This document shows positions 40,681 to 51,030 of a DNA stretch of 64,000 nucleotides, one piece after another. The notes under the pieces are model-generated. The model saw only the letters and a program-made list of their open reading frames with translations, was not told the DNA's origin and made no database searches. The stretch lies in NCBI RefSeq assembly GCF_000735345.1, contig NZ_JMPJ01000033.1, positions 91,655-155,654 of the forward strand. Direction: 5' to 3'. Source of the stretch: Ewingella americana ATCC 33852 (GTDB taxonomy: Bacteria > Pseudomonadota > Gammaproteobacteria > Enterobacterales > Enterobacteriaceae). How positions within the stretch are numbered: the stretch's first letter is position 1; each line of letters begins with the position of its first letter. A program made the position numbers and the translations under genes.

Positions 40681-42834
40681 CTAGCTGCTTTGCGCAGGCA
40701 AAATTTTGCTGTTCAGATTGGTTATCTCCGGCATATGGGCCAGCAGCAGGCCAATCTGCTGTAAGACCAACTGCTCCTTACTGTCTGACTCGGTGGTTCT
40801 CTGCTCAATGCGCGCCATCAGTTGATCAATTGCACGGTGAACTTTCTCCGCATCCGCCGATTCATGATGCAGGGCGTCATCAATGCAGCAAGCCGCATCG
40901 TCCAGCAGATTCAGCGTGTCAGTATCTTGCAGCTTCTCCCTGTGTGCCCCCAGCGCCGAAATATAGCTCAGCATGGTGTGGTTCAAACACAACAGTCGGA
41001 AAGCGGCTTCAAGGGTTTGCGCATCATTATTTTTTTCCGACGTCATATTGGAAACCACCGAGGCCAGCTCTGCATCGCAGTTATGTGCATCGCGCCGTGC
41101 CAGACGATAATCAAGGCTGTTGTCCTTGCCCTGATGGTACTGAACCAGAATGGCATCCAAATAGCGGCAGTTGGCGGTGAAGGTCTTATCTACCACCACC
41201 GGAAGCTGTCTGAAGCGCCAATCCGGCCAGATAAAGGTCACCGCCGCCCAGGCGATGGCACAGCCGATTAAGGTATCGATAACGCGCGGAATCGCCACTT
41301 CGAAGCCTTCACCCAGCAGGTTAAAGCACAGCAGCACCAGCAGCGTAATGAACATGGTGGCGTGGGCGTACTGCACGTTACGAAACGCAAAGAACAGCAA
41401 GCCGCTGATGACGATCAGCACCATCTGGCCTTCGATGGACGGCACGAAATAGAGGATTGGAATGCCTAATGCGATACCGGCCAGCGTGCCGATAATCCTT
41501 AGGGCCAGACGGCGGCGAGTCGCGCTGTAGTTCGGCTGGCAGACAAACAGGCTGGTGAGCAATATCCAATATCCATGGTTCAAGCCGCTGATTTGGATAA
41601 AGGCGTAGCCAATGACTAACACGATAGACATGCGGATCGCGTGGCGGAACAGGGCGGATTTCGGCGTGAGGTGGCGTGAAATCCGCAGCCAAATGTCATC
41701 GATTCCCATCAGCTTGTCGTCGACGAAGGTCTTGGTGTTCTCCTGATTCTCCGGCAGCCCCTGCTCGGATTCGATGCTGGCAAGTTGCGCGTCGATGGCT
41801 CTGAGGTTAATTAACAGATGGCGCAGGGCTTGCAGCATTTCGCGATGCTGGGTCTGGGTATCCAGTCTTTTTAAAGCTTCATCAAGGCGCAGGAAAGCGC
41901 GCTCAAACTGGGTGTTGTGCTGGTATTTCTGGCGATAAAGAATGCACTGTGACAGCTGCGCGCAGGCCCGAGCCTGCATGCTCATTAAGCGCTGGAAACG
42001 AAAGAGAATATCGCTGTGGTGAAACTGCTCGCTGAGCTTTTTGTACTGCACGTGTGAAGAGCTGGCGCGCTCGTGAATATCCTGCACCACGAAGTAATAG
42101 TGCAGCGTCCGGCGGGTGCCTTTCTGCCCACGGTCACCTTTCAGCCGGGTCTGTAAGGTGTTTTTGGTTTGATTGAGGGTTGCGACTAACTGGCTATTGG
42201 CCATCGCCAGCGCTACCAACTCTTTTTTATTGTCGCCTTCCTGATCCGGGTCGAACAAGGTCGCCTTGGCTTCAAGATAGTGCGCCAGCTGAGAATAACA
42301 GCGCGAGATCAAGTCTTGCAGCGGGCGTATCGGGTAGAGAATATGCCCCGCCAGCGTCAGCAGGTTGTACCACACTGCGCCACAAATCAGCAGAACCGGC
42401 TGCTGGTACCAAATGTGATACATGCTGGTGCCGAGCATGGTGTAGATAGCAATCAGCAATGCGCCGAAGGCGATGGTGGCGTAGCGCTGCCCCAGCGCGC
42501 CGAGCAGAATAAAGCCGCAGGTAGAGACCAGCAGCCCTAAGGCGAACAGCCAAGGGTAGGGGAAAAGTAACTCAATCGAAGCGGAAGCGATAAAGAAACA
42601 GACTAAGGTTATCAGCAGGTTGCGAAGCCGCCCCGAGAGGCGGTCATCTAAGTCAGCTAGCGCCGCCGCGACCACGCCTAAAATCAGCGGGATAGTGAGA
42701 GTGGGAAACCCCAACCACCAGGGCACGGCGGCGGCCCCGGTTAGCGCAATAAAAATGCGGATGTTGTAAAGGACGTTGCTGTTATAGGCATAACGTCTTA
42801 AACCCGGGGTAAAAGAGAACAAGGCGAACTCCAC
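40681..42834 (-). CDS. yccS: Inner membrane protein YccS (FUSC/YccS family)
   Basis: A 717-residue protein, the E. coli length. Two blocks of about five to six membrane helices (about residues 20-170 and 395-540) flank large soluble regions, as in YccS/YhfK and aromatic-acid efflux (AaeB/FUSC) proteins. The second block contains the family motif TSLFVCQPNYSATRRRLALR. A transport role is inferred from the family; no substrate is known. It follows yccF on the same strand after 79 bases. Confidence 0.92.
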   Translation of the reverse strand: MEFALFSFTPGLRRYAYNSNVLYNIRIFIALTGAAAVPWWLGFPTLTIPLILGVVAAALADLDDRLSGRLRNLLITLVCFFIASASIELLFPYPWLFALGLLVSTCGFILLGALGQRYATIAFGALLIAIYTMLGTSMYHIWYQQPVLLICGAVWYNLLTLAGHILYPIRPLQDLISRCYSQLAHYLEAKATLFDPDQEGDNKKELVALAMANSQLVATLNQTKNTLQTRLKGDRGQKGTRRTLHYYFVVQDIHERASSSHVQYKKLSEQFHHSDILFRFQRLMSMQARACAQLSQCILYRQKYQHNTQFERAFLRLDEALKRLDTQTQHREMLQALRHLLINLRAIDAQLASIESEQGLPENQENTKTFVDDKLMGIDDIWLRISRHLTPKSALFRHAIRMSIVLVIGYAFIQISGLNHGYWILLTSLFVCQPNYSATRRRLALRIIGTLAGIALGIPILYFVPSIEGQMVLIVISGLLFFAFRNVQYAHATMFITLLVLLCFNLLGEGFEVAIPRVIDTLIGCAIAWAAVTFIWPDWRFRQLPVVVDKTFTANCRYLDAILVQYHQGKDNSLDYRLARRDAHNCDAELASVVSNMTSEKNNDAQTLEAAFRLLCLNHTMLSYISALGAHREKLQDTDTLNLLDDAACCIDDALHHESADAEKVHRAIDQLMARIEQRTTESDSKEQLVLQQIGLLLAHMPEITNLNSKILPAQSS

Positions 42835-42913
42835 TTAGCAAAACGGCTAATTAAAGGGCTGAAAAACTCAGCAATGATGAAAAACGTTCTATAAATTAAT
42901 CACTAACTTTGAA

Positions 42914-43375
42914 TTAACGAATTCGGCCATTAGACAAATTGCGCGCCGCTTTGGCTTCTCTGGCCTGTTTAGCCATTTCTACTGATACCACGCGGCGGCC
43001 AACCGGCCAAAGAGCAATCACGGCAATTTTGAAATTGGCGATACCCACTGGAATACCAATAATGCTCAGGCATTGCACAATGCCAATAGAGATGTGAGAT
43101 AGGCAGAGCCACCAGCCGAAAAAGATAAACCAGAAAATGTTCAGCAGCGTGCCGGTGCCAGTTAAGATAGCGTTGCTTTTTTCCGGGTAGAGGTCATTAA
43201 CGTGCACGGCTTCATTGCCGAACGGAATTAAGGACAGCCGGGTGATTTCCCAGCAAGAACGGGTGAGTGGCAGAGTAAAAATCAGCACGATGCTGATCAG
43301 TGTGGCGAATAGCCAGGCCAGCGTGGTAAAAAAGCCACCCAGAACAAAGTTCAAAATATTCAAAATTGCGCGCAT
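42914..43375 (-). CDS. yccF: Inner membrane protein YccF
   Basis: A 153-residue membrane protein (E. coli 148) with two YccF repeats and about four membrane helices; LSLIPFGNEAVHV and ALWPVGRRVVSVEMA are the repeated loop motifs. Function unknown. It is upstream of yccS on the same strand and divergent from helD. Confidence 0.92.
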   Translation of the reverse strand: MRAILNILNFVLGGFFTTLAWLFATLISIVLIFTLPLTRSCWEITRLSLIPFGNEAVHVNDLYPEKSNAILTGTGTLLNIFWFIFFGWWLCLSHISIGIVQCLSIIGIPVGIANFKIAVIALWPVGRRVVSVEMAKQAREAKAARNLSNGRIR

Positions 43376-43566
43376 GTTATCACTCAGTCATTTCAGAAAA
43401 GAGGGTAACGCCAGTGCGTTAACGGAAATCCTACGCTTTTTATTCTACCCTGATGTTGGGGGTAGAGCGCCAGTGCTTATCGCAGGTAAACTGAAGCAAA
43501 TAATTCCTTAATTAATAACCAGCTACCCGTTAGCGGCTGCAAATACTGAGAAAATGGCGTGATGAT

Positions 43567-45621
43567 ATGGAACTGAAATCGACTTCATTTGGAAAACATC
43601 TGGCGCAGCACCCTTACAATCGGGTGCGGCTACTCAACGCAGGCGTCGAAGTCAGTGGCGATAAGCATCACTATCTCATTCCTTTCAATCAGTTAATTTC
43701 TATTCGCTGTAAACGCGGCATCGTCTGGGGCGAGCTGGAGTTTGAGTTGCCGGAAGAAAAAGTGGTGCGCCTGCACGGCACCGAATGGCAGGAAACTCAG
43801 CAGTTTTATCATCATTTGCTCAAAATATGGCGCAGTTGGAGTGAGGAGATGAGTGAGGTGAGCGCAGGCGTGCTGCATCAGCAGGCGGAAAAAATTGCGC
43901 GCATCGAGCAGCAGGACAAATGGTTTAAAGGCAGCGAGTTGGCGGCGGTGCAGAAAAGCATTGCCGAAGCCTTCGCCTCGGTGCCGGTCCCCGTCGAACG
44001 TTTGCATGAGTTTGAAAATTGCCGCGAAGACTACGAGCTGTGCCTGAGATGGCTGCGTCAGGGCAAGGAGAGCGTGGTGTCACGCAATCAGGCGTGGACT
44101 GAGCGAACCATCGAGCAGCACCGCGACTTCTTCGACAACATTGAAACCACGCCGCTGAATAACAGCCAGTGCCGCGCGGTGGTCAACGGCGAAGATGCCG
44201 TGTTAGTGCTGGCAGGGGCGGGTAGCGGCAAAACTTCCGTGCTGGTGGCCCGCGCGGGCTGGCTACTCTACCGTCAGGAAGCGATTGCAGATCAGATCCT
44301 GCTGCTGGCGTTTGGCCGTCAGGCCGCCGACGAGATGAATGAAAGAATTAAGGAACGCCTGCACACCAGCGACATTAAAGCCAAAACCTTCCACGCGTTG
44401 GCGCTGCACATTATTCAGGAAGGCGGCAAGAAAACGCCAAAAATCAGTAAGCTGGAAACCGACAGCAAGGCGCGCCGCAGCCTGTTGATCAAAACTTGGC
44501 AGCAGCAGTGCGCTGAGAAGAAAGTTCAGGCCAGCGGCTGGCGGGCGTGGATGACCGAGGAGCTGGAGTGGGAGGTTCCGGAAGGGGATTACTGGAAGAA
44601 TAAGGCGTTGGCGGAGCGTTTAGGCAGCCGCCTCGAGCGCTGGCTGGGGCTGATGCGAATGCACGGCGGCAGTCAGGCGGAAATGGTAGAGCAGGCTTCC
44701 GAAGAAGTGCGAGATCTATTCCAGAAACGTATTCGCCTGATGGCTCCTCTACTTAAAGCGTGGAAGTCAGCGCTAAAAGAAGAAGACGCCGTGGACTTCT
44801 CAGGGCTGATTCATCAAGCAGTGAATATTCTGGAGAAAGGGCGTTTTGTCAGCCCGTGGAAACACATCTTAGTCGATGAATTCCAAGATATTTCCCCGCA
44901 GCGCGCGCGCTTGCTGGCCGCATTGCGCGAGCAAAATAGTTATACCAGCCTGTTTGCGGTGGGCGATGACTGGCAGGCTATTTATCGCTTTAGCGGCGCG
45001 GAGCTTTCCCTGACCACTGCCTTTGAGGGCCATTTTGGCGAAGGGGCGCAGTGCGCGCTGGATACCACCTATCGCTTCAACGATCGCATCGGCGAAATCG
45101 CCAATAAATTTGTTTTGCAGAACCCGTATCAGTTGAAGAAGCCGCTCAATAGCCTGACCAAAGGCAACAAAAAAAGCGTCACGATTTTGCCCAATGAGCA
45201 GTTGGATGCCCTGCTGGACAAACTAAGCGGCTTTGCCAAAGCCGATGAAAAGATCCTGATTCTGGCGCGTTATCACCATTTGCGCCCGGACGTGTTGCAG
45301 AAAGCGGCGACCCGCTGGCCTAAGCTCAATATCGAATTTATGACCATTCACGCCAGCAAAGGGCAGCAGGCGGAGTATGTGATCATTGTTGGTCTGCACG
45401 AAGGGAATGACGGCTTCCCGGCCCCGGCGCGGGAATCTCTGTTGGAAGAGGTGTTACTGCCCGAGCCGGAAGATTTTGCCGATGCCGAAGAGCGGCGTTT
45501 ACTGTATGTGGCAATCACCCGCGCCAAGCATCAGGTGTGGCTGATGCAGGATAAAACGCAGCCTTCAGTGTTTGTGGCCCAGCTTGAAGATTTGGGCGTG
45601 CCCGCGCAGAGAAAGCCTTAA
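43567..45621 (+). CDS. helD: DNA helicase IV
   Basis: Superfamily 1 3'-5' helicase involved in RecF-type recombination. It has 684 residues, the E. coli length. An N-terminal HelD-specific domain (about 1-190) precedes the UvrD-like core: motif I VLAGAGSGKTSVLVARAG, motif II ILVDEFQDISPQRARL, motif III VGDDWQAIYRFSG, motif V MTIHASKGQQAEYVII and motif VI RRLLYVAITRAKHQVWL. Cytoplasmic. Confidence 0.97.
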   Translation: MELKSTSFGKHLAQHPYNRVRLLNAGVEVSGDKHHYLIPFNQLISIRCKRGIVWGELEFELPEEKVVRLHGTEWQETQQFYHHLLKIWRSWSEEMSEVSAGVLHQQAEKIARIEQQDKWFKGSELAAVQKSIAEAFASVPVPVERLHEFENCREDYELCLRWLRQGKESVVSRNQAWTERTIEQHRDFFDNIETTPLNNSQCRAVVNGEDAVLVLAGAGSGKTSVLVARAGWLLYRQEAIADQILLLAFGRQAADEMNERIKERLHTSDIKAKTFHALALHIIQEGGKKTPKISKLETDSKARRSLLIKTWQQQCAEKKVQASGWRAWMTEELEWEVPEGDYWKNKALAERLGSRLERWLGLMRMHGGSQAEMVEQASEEVRDLFQKRIRLMAPLLKAWKSALKEEDAVDFSGLIHQAVNILEKGRFVSPWKHILVDEFQDISPQRARLLAALREQNSYTSLFAVGDDWQAIYRFSGAELSLTTAFEGHFGEGAQCALDTTYRFNDRIGEIANKFVLQNPYQLKKPLNSLTKGNKKSVTILPNEQLDALLDKLSGFAKADEKILILARYHHLRPDVLQKAATRWPKLNIEFMTIHASKGQQAEYVIIVGLHEGNDGFPAPARESLLEEVLLPEPEDFADAEERRLLYVAITRAKHQVWLMQDKTQPSVFVAQLEDLGVPAQRKP

Positions 45622-45654
45622 CCAACTTGCTTAACCCCTTTGGTTAAACCAGTA

Positions 45655-45682
45655 AAAACGCCCCTGTGAATAGGGGCGTTTT
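45655..45682. terminator. Bidirectional terminator between helD and mgsA
   Basis: An 11-bp stem AAAACGCCCCT/AGGGGCGTTTT with a GTGAAT loop between the convergent genes. Confidence 0.85.
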
Positions 45683-45684
45683 GC

Positions 45685-46146
45685 TTAGGCTTTCAGGCGG
45701 GAAAGCAGATAATTTTGGTAGTCGGGAATAGAAATCTCGACTTCTTCTTTAAACAGCGGCGAGGCGATAAGGAAGTCGGCGGTGGCAAGGTTGGTAGCGA
45801 CCGGAATGTTCCACACGGTGGCGAGGCGCAGCAGGGCTTTAACATCGGGGTCGTGCGGCACGGCATTCAGCGGGTCCCAGAGGAAAATCAGCAGATCAAT
45901 CTTCCCTTCGGCGATCATCGCGCCAACCTGTTGATCCCCACCCATCGGGCCGCTGAGCATGCTTTTCACTTCAATCCCGGTATTGCGCTGCACCAGATTG
46001 CCGGTGGTGCCGGTGGCATACAGGGTGTGCTGCGACAGCTCCGCAACGTTCTTATCTACCCATTTCATCAAAATGTTTTTGCAGTGATCGTGGGCAACCA
46101 GCGCGATATGTTTTTGTTTACCAATGGTGCGGGTGGTGAATTCCAT
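45685..46146 (-). CDS. mgsA: Methylglyoxal synthase
   Basis: Converts dihydroxyacetone phosphate to methylglyoxal and phosphate, a bypass used when sugar phosphates accumulate. The ATG at 46146 gives 153 residues (E. coli 152), starting [20 protein letters not shown]. Catalytic and phosphate-binding motifs are present: [28 protein letters not shown] and [20 protein letters not shown] (catalytic Asp and His). It has no nearby gene partner, though GloC, which degrades the product, is encoded earlier in the window. Confidence 0.97.
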   Translation of the reverse strand: MEFTTRTIGKQKHIALVAHDHCKNILMKWVDKNVAELSQHTLYATGTTGNLVQRNTGIEVKSMLSGPMGGDQQVGAMIAEGKIDLLIFLWDPLNAVPHDPDVKALLRLATVWNIPVATNLATADFLIASPLFKEEVEISIPDYQNYLLSRLKA

Positions 46147-46277
46147 AAGTCTTCCCTTAAACGCCAAATAGAGTTGCGTCCAGAGTACTGAAACTCATAT
46201 TTTCTGCATAGCTCTGATGCAACAAATCAGCTTGAGGATGAGCCGTTTCGTGACATCAGGCTGATAACTGAGGGTTT

Positions 46278-46937
46278 TTAGGAAGAGGGGAGGCTAAACC
46301 AAGAGAAGAAACGCCCGACGTGCGGCGAGCCGACCAGCTTTGACCAGCTGGCTTTACTGGCGTTGCTGTGCTTTTTGCCCGAAGCGTTGAGCATCGACAG
46401 CGAGGTCGCATTGAACAGAGAGTCGTCCTGCTGCTGGGCGGCAGCGGCGAAGGCCGGAACCGAGGCCCGCAGGTTAGACATGTTATAGCGCAGCATCACC
46501 TTCTCTAAATCAGCGGCATTGCCATACACCACCTGACGCAACACGTCCCGGCGGCTTGGAATATCGCGACCATCTTGATCAACCAGACGATAATTGAGCT
46601 TGTGGCTAAAGAACGCGGCGTCCATTTCGTTATTCAGCGTGGGCAGAATGAAAGAAGCCGAACGGATACCCTTGGCGCTAAAGCTGACAATCATCGCGGG
46701 GGAGTGGTACATCAGGGCATTCATGGTGGCCGGGTGCAGGTTTTTGCTGACCTGAAATAAAATCTGATGCTGCCCGGTATCAACTTCAAGGCTTTCAGCT
46801 CCCTTGAGGATAGCGCCGGAGATGCGTTTGCCATCCAGCACCAGCAGGTCGATGTCCGATGAAAGTTTCAGACTGGTCGCGCAAACGGGTGCCAGCAGGC
46901 AAACCGACATTAAAGCGGCCATTAATCTGACTTTCAT
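46278..46937 (-). CDS. yccT: DUF2057 family periplasmic protein YccT (CsgI)
   Basis: A 219-residue exported protein (E. coli 220). The signal peptide MKVRLMAALMSVCLLAPVCA precedes TSLKLSSDIDLLVLDGKRIS, the DUF2057 start. In E. coli it has been reported as an inhibitor of curli formation (CsgI). No curli genes are visible in this window. It is divergent from yccU. Confidence 0.9.
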   Translation of the reverse strand: MKVRLMAALMSVCLLAPVCATSLKLSSDIDLLVLDGKRISGAILKGAESLEVDTGQHQILFQVSKNLHPATMNALMYHSPAMIVSFSAKGIRSASFILPTLNNEMDAAFFSHKLNYRLVDQDGRDIPSRRDVLRQVVYGNAADLEKVMLRYNMSNLRASVPAFAAAAQQQDDSLFNATSLSMLNASGKKHSNASKASWSKLVGSPHVGRFFSWFSLPSS

Positions 46938-47139
46938 AGTTCATCCCTCACTTCTTCCGACAACCTCTATTATTGAGCAATGCGTTGAATGTGTCAAAAC
47001 TTTACAGGATGTACGTATTGTTACATTTGTGAGCATTTTCTTAGGGATCAGTGCTCTCAGCCGCAGTTTTCAGCGAAAAACTGCCGAACTCTTGGCGCTG
47101 AGTTAAACTTGTATTACGTCGCTTAATGAGGGAAATGGC

Positions 47140-47553
47140 ATGCAAGATAATGACATCGTCACCATCTTAAAAGAGGTGAAAACTATTGCGCTGGTGGGGG
47201 CGAGTGAAAAGCTAAACAGGCCGAGCAATGGCGTTATGGCTTACTTATTGTCTCAGGGATATGAGGTCACTCCCGTCAGCCCGAAACTGGCCGGAAGCAC
47301 GCTGCACGGGCAGAAGGTCTACGCCACGCTGGCAGATATTCCACATAAGATTGATATGGTTGATGTTTTCCGCAATACCGAGGCGGCTTACGGCGTCGCG
47401 CAGGAAGCCATTGATATTGGTGCCAAGGTGTTATGGCTTCAGTTAGGCGTGATAAGCGAACAGGCGGCGGTGCTGGCGAAACAGGCGGGGCTGAAGGTGG
47501 TGATGGACAAATGCCCGAAAATTGAGATCCCGCGTCTTGGTCTGGAGAAATAG
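47140..47553 (+). CDS. yccU: CoA-binding domain protein YccU
   Basis: A 137-residue cytoplasmic protein, the E. coli length, with a Rossmann-type CoA-binding domain: [20 protein letters not shown] and later [29 protein letters not shown] and VMDKCPKIE. The biological role is unknown. A terminator follows directly. Confidence 0.93.
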   Translation: MQDNDIVTILKEVKTIALVGASEKLNRPSNGVMAYLLSQGYEVTPVSPKLAGSTLHGQKVYATLADIPHKIDMVDVFRNTEAAYGVAQEAIDIGAKVLWLQLGVISEQAAVLAKQAGLKVVMDKCPKIEIPRLGLEK

Positions 47554-47576
47554 GCCGAGCAGCTGAATTGAGACAT

Positions 47577-47609
47577 AAAAAAACCGACCCAAAAGAGTCG
47601 GTTTTTTAT
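47577..47609. terminator. Bidirectional terminator between yccU and hspQ
   Basis: A 10-bp stem AAAAACCGAC/GTCGGTTTTT lies between the convergent ends and is followed by TTATT. Confidence 0.85.
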
Positions 47610-47626
47610 TGCCGCAGGCAGCAGGT

Positions 47627-47944
47627 TTAGTGACGCAGGCGCGGTAAAGTCAGCTGGCTGCGAATAGACTCGGCCAAATCATCTAAAGAGCTTTGTTCCG
47701 GGTGGGAACGCGCCGCTTCGTGATCGATTTGGATCTCCGCCAGATAAGTGTGTACCGGCTCGCCTTTTTCGTCTTCCATCACCACGTGATACCAAGGCGC
47801 GGTGCGCATAGAGTCATCGGTCTCGAGTTCCTCGACCTTTGGCTTCTCAAGCGAATACTCTGCGTCCACGTCAATCACGACGCCGAGATAACCTAACATT
47901 CTGTGGCGTACTTGCTGGCCAATACCGAATTTGCTGGCGATCAT
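47627..47944 (-). CDS. hspQ: Heat shock protein HspQ
   Basis: Small heat-shock protein that binds hemimethylated DNA and enhances Lon protease. The ATG at 47944 gives 105 residues, the E. coli length; the upstream ATG at 47950 directly abuts the GGAG site and is too close to it, whereas 47944 has a six-base spacing. The protein starts [20 protein letters not shown] and contains [20 protein letters not shown], the family core. A sigma-32 promoter is visible upstream. Confidence 0.96.
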   Translation of the reverse strand: MIASKFGIGQQVRHRMLGYLGVVIDVDAEYSLEKPKVEELETDDSMRTAPWYHVVMEDEKGEPVHTYLAEIQIDHEAARSHPEQSSLDDLAESIRSQLTLPRLRH

Positions 47945-47977
47945 AGTCATCTCCTGAAAAAAATTACCTTAACTTCT

Positions 47978-48005
47978 ATATGGAGGTTAGCGGCGCTATT
48001 TCAAG
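47978..48005 (-). promoter_or_regulatory. Heat-shock (sigma-32) promoter of hspQ
   Basis: On the minus strand CTTGAAA (47999-48005) and CTCCATAT (47978-47985) are separated by 13 bases, a near-consensus sigma-32 promoter (CTTGAAA, 13-17 bases, CCCCATNT), about 33 bases upstream of the hspQ start. Confidence 0.8.
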
Positions 48006-48035
48006 TTTTGACCCTGTTTTGCGGCGTTAATTCAG

Positions 48036-48062
48036 GTTCTGTGCCGCGATAAGGCACAGAAC
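48036..48062 (-). terminator. Possible rlmI terminator hairpin
   Basis: A 10-bp perfect stem GTTCTGTGCC/GGCACAGAAC with a seven-base loop, seven bases beyond the rlmI stop; no T-run follows, so it may be a stability hairpin. Confidence 0.45.
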
Positions 48063-48068
48063 GATAAA

Positions 48069-49262
48069 TTACGACATCACTACGCAGGCGAAGCCTTTCA
48101 GGTACAGACCTTCCGGGTAAGAACCGATAACCGGGTGGTCAGCGGCCTGACGGAACTGCTCAACAAACTGGATCTCGCGATTGGCGTCCAGCGCGGCGTC
48201 GGCGAGGATTTTCTGGAACAGATCGGTAGGCAGCAGGCCAGAACAGGAGAAGCTCAACAAAATGCCGCCCGGACGCAGCAACTGCAATGCCAGCATGTTG
48301 ATATCTTTGTAGCCACGGCAGGCGCTGGCCAGCTGACTCTTGTTCTCGACGAACTTCGGCGGATCCATAACGATCATGTCGAACTGCACGCCTTCGGTGC
48401 GGTACTTACGCAGCAACTGGAACACGTCTTCGCGCACGAACTCGGCTTTCGACAGATCCAGATTGTTCAGCTCAACGTTTTGACGAGCGATGTCCAGCGC
48501 GTCTTGCGAAGTATCAACGTTAGTTACTTTCTCACAGCCGCCCATCAGCGCCGACACGGCAAAAGCGCCGGTGTAGGAGAAGCAGTTGAGGACCTTACGG
48601 CCTTCGGCATATTTACGCGCAGCTAGGCGGCTGTCGCGCTGGTCGAGATAAAAACCGGTTTTATGACCCTGCTTGATATCCACCAGCAGGCTCATGCCGT
48701 GTTCCTGAATCGGCAGCAGAGCCGGTGGCTCGGCGCCAATCACGTGGCCCTGAGTCAGCTCTAAACCTTCTTTCTTACGCACGGCGACGTCGGAGCGATC
48801 CCAGATAGCGCATTCCGGGTAACATTTTTGCAGCGCAGCCAGCAGCGGGGCGCGCTGGTATTCAGCACCGGCCGAAAGCAGTTGCAGCACCAGGAAATTC
48901 TGGAAACGGTCGATCGTGATGCCCGGCAAACCGTCGGACTCACCGGCAATCAGGCGATAGCCATCAAGCCCGTCACGCTTGGCAATCCAGTTACGCCAGC
49001 TTTGCGCTTGCTGTAAGCGACGCACGAAAAATTCGATATCAATATCTTCGTCCTGACGGAAGGTCCAGACGCGCGCGCGGATTTGCGACGAAGGAGAATA
49101 CGCACCGCGAGCCAGCCATTTCCCCTGACTGTCTACAATATCAATAGTATCGCCAGAGTTTGCTTTACCTTCGACACGGGTTACCGCGCCAGAAAATACC
49201 CACGGGTGGCGGCGTAAGAGAGATTTTTCGCGGCCTTTGGCCAAGAATAAACGAGCAGTCAT
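48069..49262 (-). CDS. rlmI: 23S rRNA (cytosine-1962) methyltransferase RlmI
   Basis: SAM-dependent enzyme that makes m5C1962 in 23S rRNA. It has 397 residues (E. coli 396). An N-terminal PUA domain (about 1-80, [20 protein letters not shown]) and an EEHEE-like linker precede the methyltransferase domain with [20 protein letters not shown] and [16 protein letters not shown]. Divergent from yccX. Confidence 0.97.
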   Translation of the reverse strand: MTARLFLAKGREKSLLRRHPWVFSGAVTRVEGKANSGDTIDIVDSQGKWLARGAYSPSSQIRARVWTFRQDEDIDIEFFVRRLQQAQSWRNWIAKRDGLDGYRLIAGESDGLPGITIDRFQNFLVLQLLSAGAEYQRAPLLAALQKCYPECAIWDRSDVAVRKKEGLELTQGHVIGAEPPALLPIQEHGMSLLVDIKQGHKTGFYLDQRDSRLAARKYAEGRKVLNCFSYTGAFAVSALMGGCEKVTNVDTSQDALDIARQNVELNNLDLSKAEFVREDVFQLLRKYRTEGVQFDMIVMDPPKFVENKSQLASACRGYKDINMLALQLLRPGGILLSFSCSGLLPTDLFQKILADAALDANREIQFVEQFRQAADHPVIGSYPEGLYLKGFACVVMS

Positions 49263-49359
49263 AGAATTAGGTTCTGTCAGTTCGGGGCAAAAAAGAGCGT
49301 CATTGTCCGAGCAAGCAGTCTAAATTGCAACGAACCATACCGCTAACGGAGAGAATATT

Positions 49360-49638
49360 ATGGCAAAAGTCAGTATAGCCGCCTATGTCTACGGCCGGGT
49401 GCAGGGCGTAGGATTTCGTTTCGCAACACAACAACAGGCCAACGGCTTGGGCCTGACGGGCTATGCCAAGAACTTGGATGATGGCAGCGTAGAAGTCATT
49501 GCCTGCGGTGAGCAGGAGCAGGTAGATCAACTGTTGGCGTGGCTCAAACAGGGTGGACCGAAACACGCCAAGGTAGATAAAGTCTTAAGCGAACCCGCGC
49601 CGCCGGGGGGTTATAGCGATTTTAAAATCCGCCATTAG
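49360..49638 (+). CDS. yccX: Acylphosphatase YccX
   Basis: A 92-residue acylphosphatase, the E. coli length, hydrolysing carboxyl-phosphate bonds. The active-site arginine is in [14 protein letters not shown] and the asparagine in [14 protein letters not shown]. The convergent gene tusE ends 22 bases downstream. Confidence 0.95.
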   Translation: MAKVSIAAYVYGRVQGVGFRFATQQQANGLGLTGYAKNLDDGSVEVIACGEQEQVDQLLAWLKQGGPKHAKVDKVLSEPAPPGGYSDFKIRH

Positions 49639-49660
49639 CTCCAGACTTTATCTTAATGTA

Positions 49661-49990
49661 TTACAAACATTTGACCGGTTTTGGCAGGCCAGCAATTTTG
49701 GTGGCTTGCTTCGCCGGGCCTTTAGGGAACAGTCGGAACAGATAGCGGCTGTTGCCTTTCTCTTCGCCATATTTTTGCGCCATGGCTTTAACCAGCATGC
49801 GAATGGCGGGGGAGGTGTTGAATTCGAGATAAAATTCGCGCACAAAGCGCACCACTTCCCAGTGAGCCTCGGTCAGCTCGATCTCTTCTTCTTGCGCCAA
49901 TAATGGGGCTAGTTCTTCCTGCCAGTCAGCACTGTTTTTTAGATAGCCCTGAGCATCGGTTTCTATCTCGCGGCCTGCAAAATCCAACAT
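49661..49990 (-). CDS. tusE: Sulfur relay protein TusE
   Basis: Last sulfur carrier of the Tus relay (TusA-TusBCD-TusE), passing persulfide sulfur to MnmA for 2-thiolation of tRNA wobble uridine. It has 109 residues, the E. coli length, a DsrC-type fold with [20 protein letters not shown], and the C-terminal reactive cysteine in GLPKPVKCL. Confidence 0.97.
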   Translation of the reverse strand: MLDFAGREIETDAQGYLKNSADWQEELAPLLAQEEEIELTEAHWEVVRFVREFYLEFNTSPAIRMLVKAMAQKYGEEKGNSRYLFRLFPKGPAKQATKIAGLPKPVKCL

Positions 49991-50049
49991 AACACCTCAA
50001 TTCTCAATAAAACGCTGCGCGCAGTTTAGCAAAAAGGCCTGAGCCACAA

Positions 50050-50080
50050 AATAAAAAGCCCCGCTTTCGCGAGGCTTTGC
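50050..50080 (-). terminator. yccA terminator
   Basis: AAAGCCTCGC/GCGGGGCTTT stem with a GAAA loop (read on the minus strand, including one G-U pair), followed by TTATTTTG, just after the yccA stop. Confidence 0.8.
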
Positions 50081-50096
50081 TGGCCGAAATGCCTGA

Positions 50097-50759
50097 TTAG
50101 TTACTGCGGGACAAACCTAAGATGCTCAGCAGGCTGACAAATACGTTATACAGAGACACGTACAGGCTCACCGTGGCACGAATATAGTTGGTTTCGCCGC
50201 CGTGAATAATATTGCTGGTTTCCCACAGGATTGCGCCAGCGGAGAACAGGATGAACAAGCAGCTAATCGCCAGTGACAGGGCAGGGATCTGCAGGAACAG
50301 GTTAGCGATAACCGCCACCAGCAGCACCACGAAGCCCGCCATCATCATGCCAGACAGGAAGGACATGTCCTTACGGGTGGTCAGCACGTAGGCTGAACAG
50401 CAGAAGAACACCAGCGCCGTGCCGCCAAGGGCCAGCATAATGATGTCACCCGCGCCAACTGAGAGCAGGGAGCTGAGCAGTGGGCCGAGGGTGTAACCCA
50501 TAAAGCCGGTCAGCGCGAAGGCTGCCAGAATACCCACAGGGCGGTCAGCCGTGCGGTAAGTCAGGAACATCAAACCGTAGAAACCGACCAGCGTCAGCAG
50601 CATGCCCGGTGAAGGCAAGCGCAGCAGGGTGCTGGCAGTAGCAGTAATTGCGGAAACGCCGAGCGTCAGCGCCAGCAGGAAATAGGTATTACGTAGAACT
50701 CTGTGGGTGCTTAACAGCGCGCCCGCACGAGAAGAGGAAGAGGCAACAATACGTTCCAT
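50097..50759 (-). CDS. yccA: FtsH protease modulator YccA (BAX inhibitor-1 family)
   Basis: Inner-membrane protein of seven predicted helices that is an FtsH substrate and protects SecY from FtsH in E. coli. The ATG at 50759 gives 220 residues (E. coli 219), starting [20 protein letters not shown]; an in-frame codon four residues upstream is less likely. The family C-terminus [20 protein letters not shown] is conserved. It is divergent from the tRNA genes, as in E. coli. Confidence 0.95.
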   Translation of the reverse strand: MERIVASSSSRAGALLSTHRVLRNTYFLLALTLGVSAITATASTLLRLPSPGMLLTLVGFYGLMFLTYRTADRPVGILAAFALTGFMGYTLGPLLSSLLSVGAGDIIMLALGGTALVFFCCSAYVLTTRKDMSFLSGMMMAGFVVLLVAVIANLFLQIPALSLAISCLFILFSAGAILWETSNIIHGGETNYIRATVSLYVSLYNVFVSLLSILGLSRSN

Positions 50760-50989
50760 ATAAAATCTCACTTATCGACAAAAGTTGGAGTCGGTGAAAA
50801 TACAATCAGCCTTGAATAGTAGATAGTTACCTGCCGTGACTAAAGGCGTTTTACCCTTCTTTACCCATGCGTCACCGCCAACTCGCCGTAGAATGGGCAC
50901 TTCTCTGTTTTAAAACTGGCCGTAATGTCGATTTAATCGTCATTCGCAACGCGAGTGCCTGTTTTTCAGGCAAACGAACATAATCAGGC

Positions 50990-51018
50990 TTTACAACCTA
51001 ATGGGCTATGTTTATAGT
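50990..51018 (+). promoter_or_regulatory. Promoter of the first tRNA-Ser gene
   Basis: TTTACA (50990-50995), 17-base spacer, TATAGT (51013-51018). Transcription would start near 51025, a few bases before the tRNA. Confidence 0.7.
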
Positions 51019-51030
51019 TCGCTTCGTTGC

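Noticed and set aside
46804-47106. 100-residue frame across the yccT start and its upstream region
   Set aside because: It overlaps the start of yccT on the other strand and shows no protein features.
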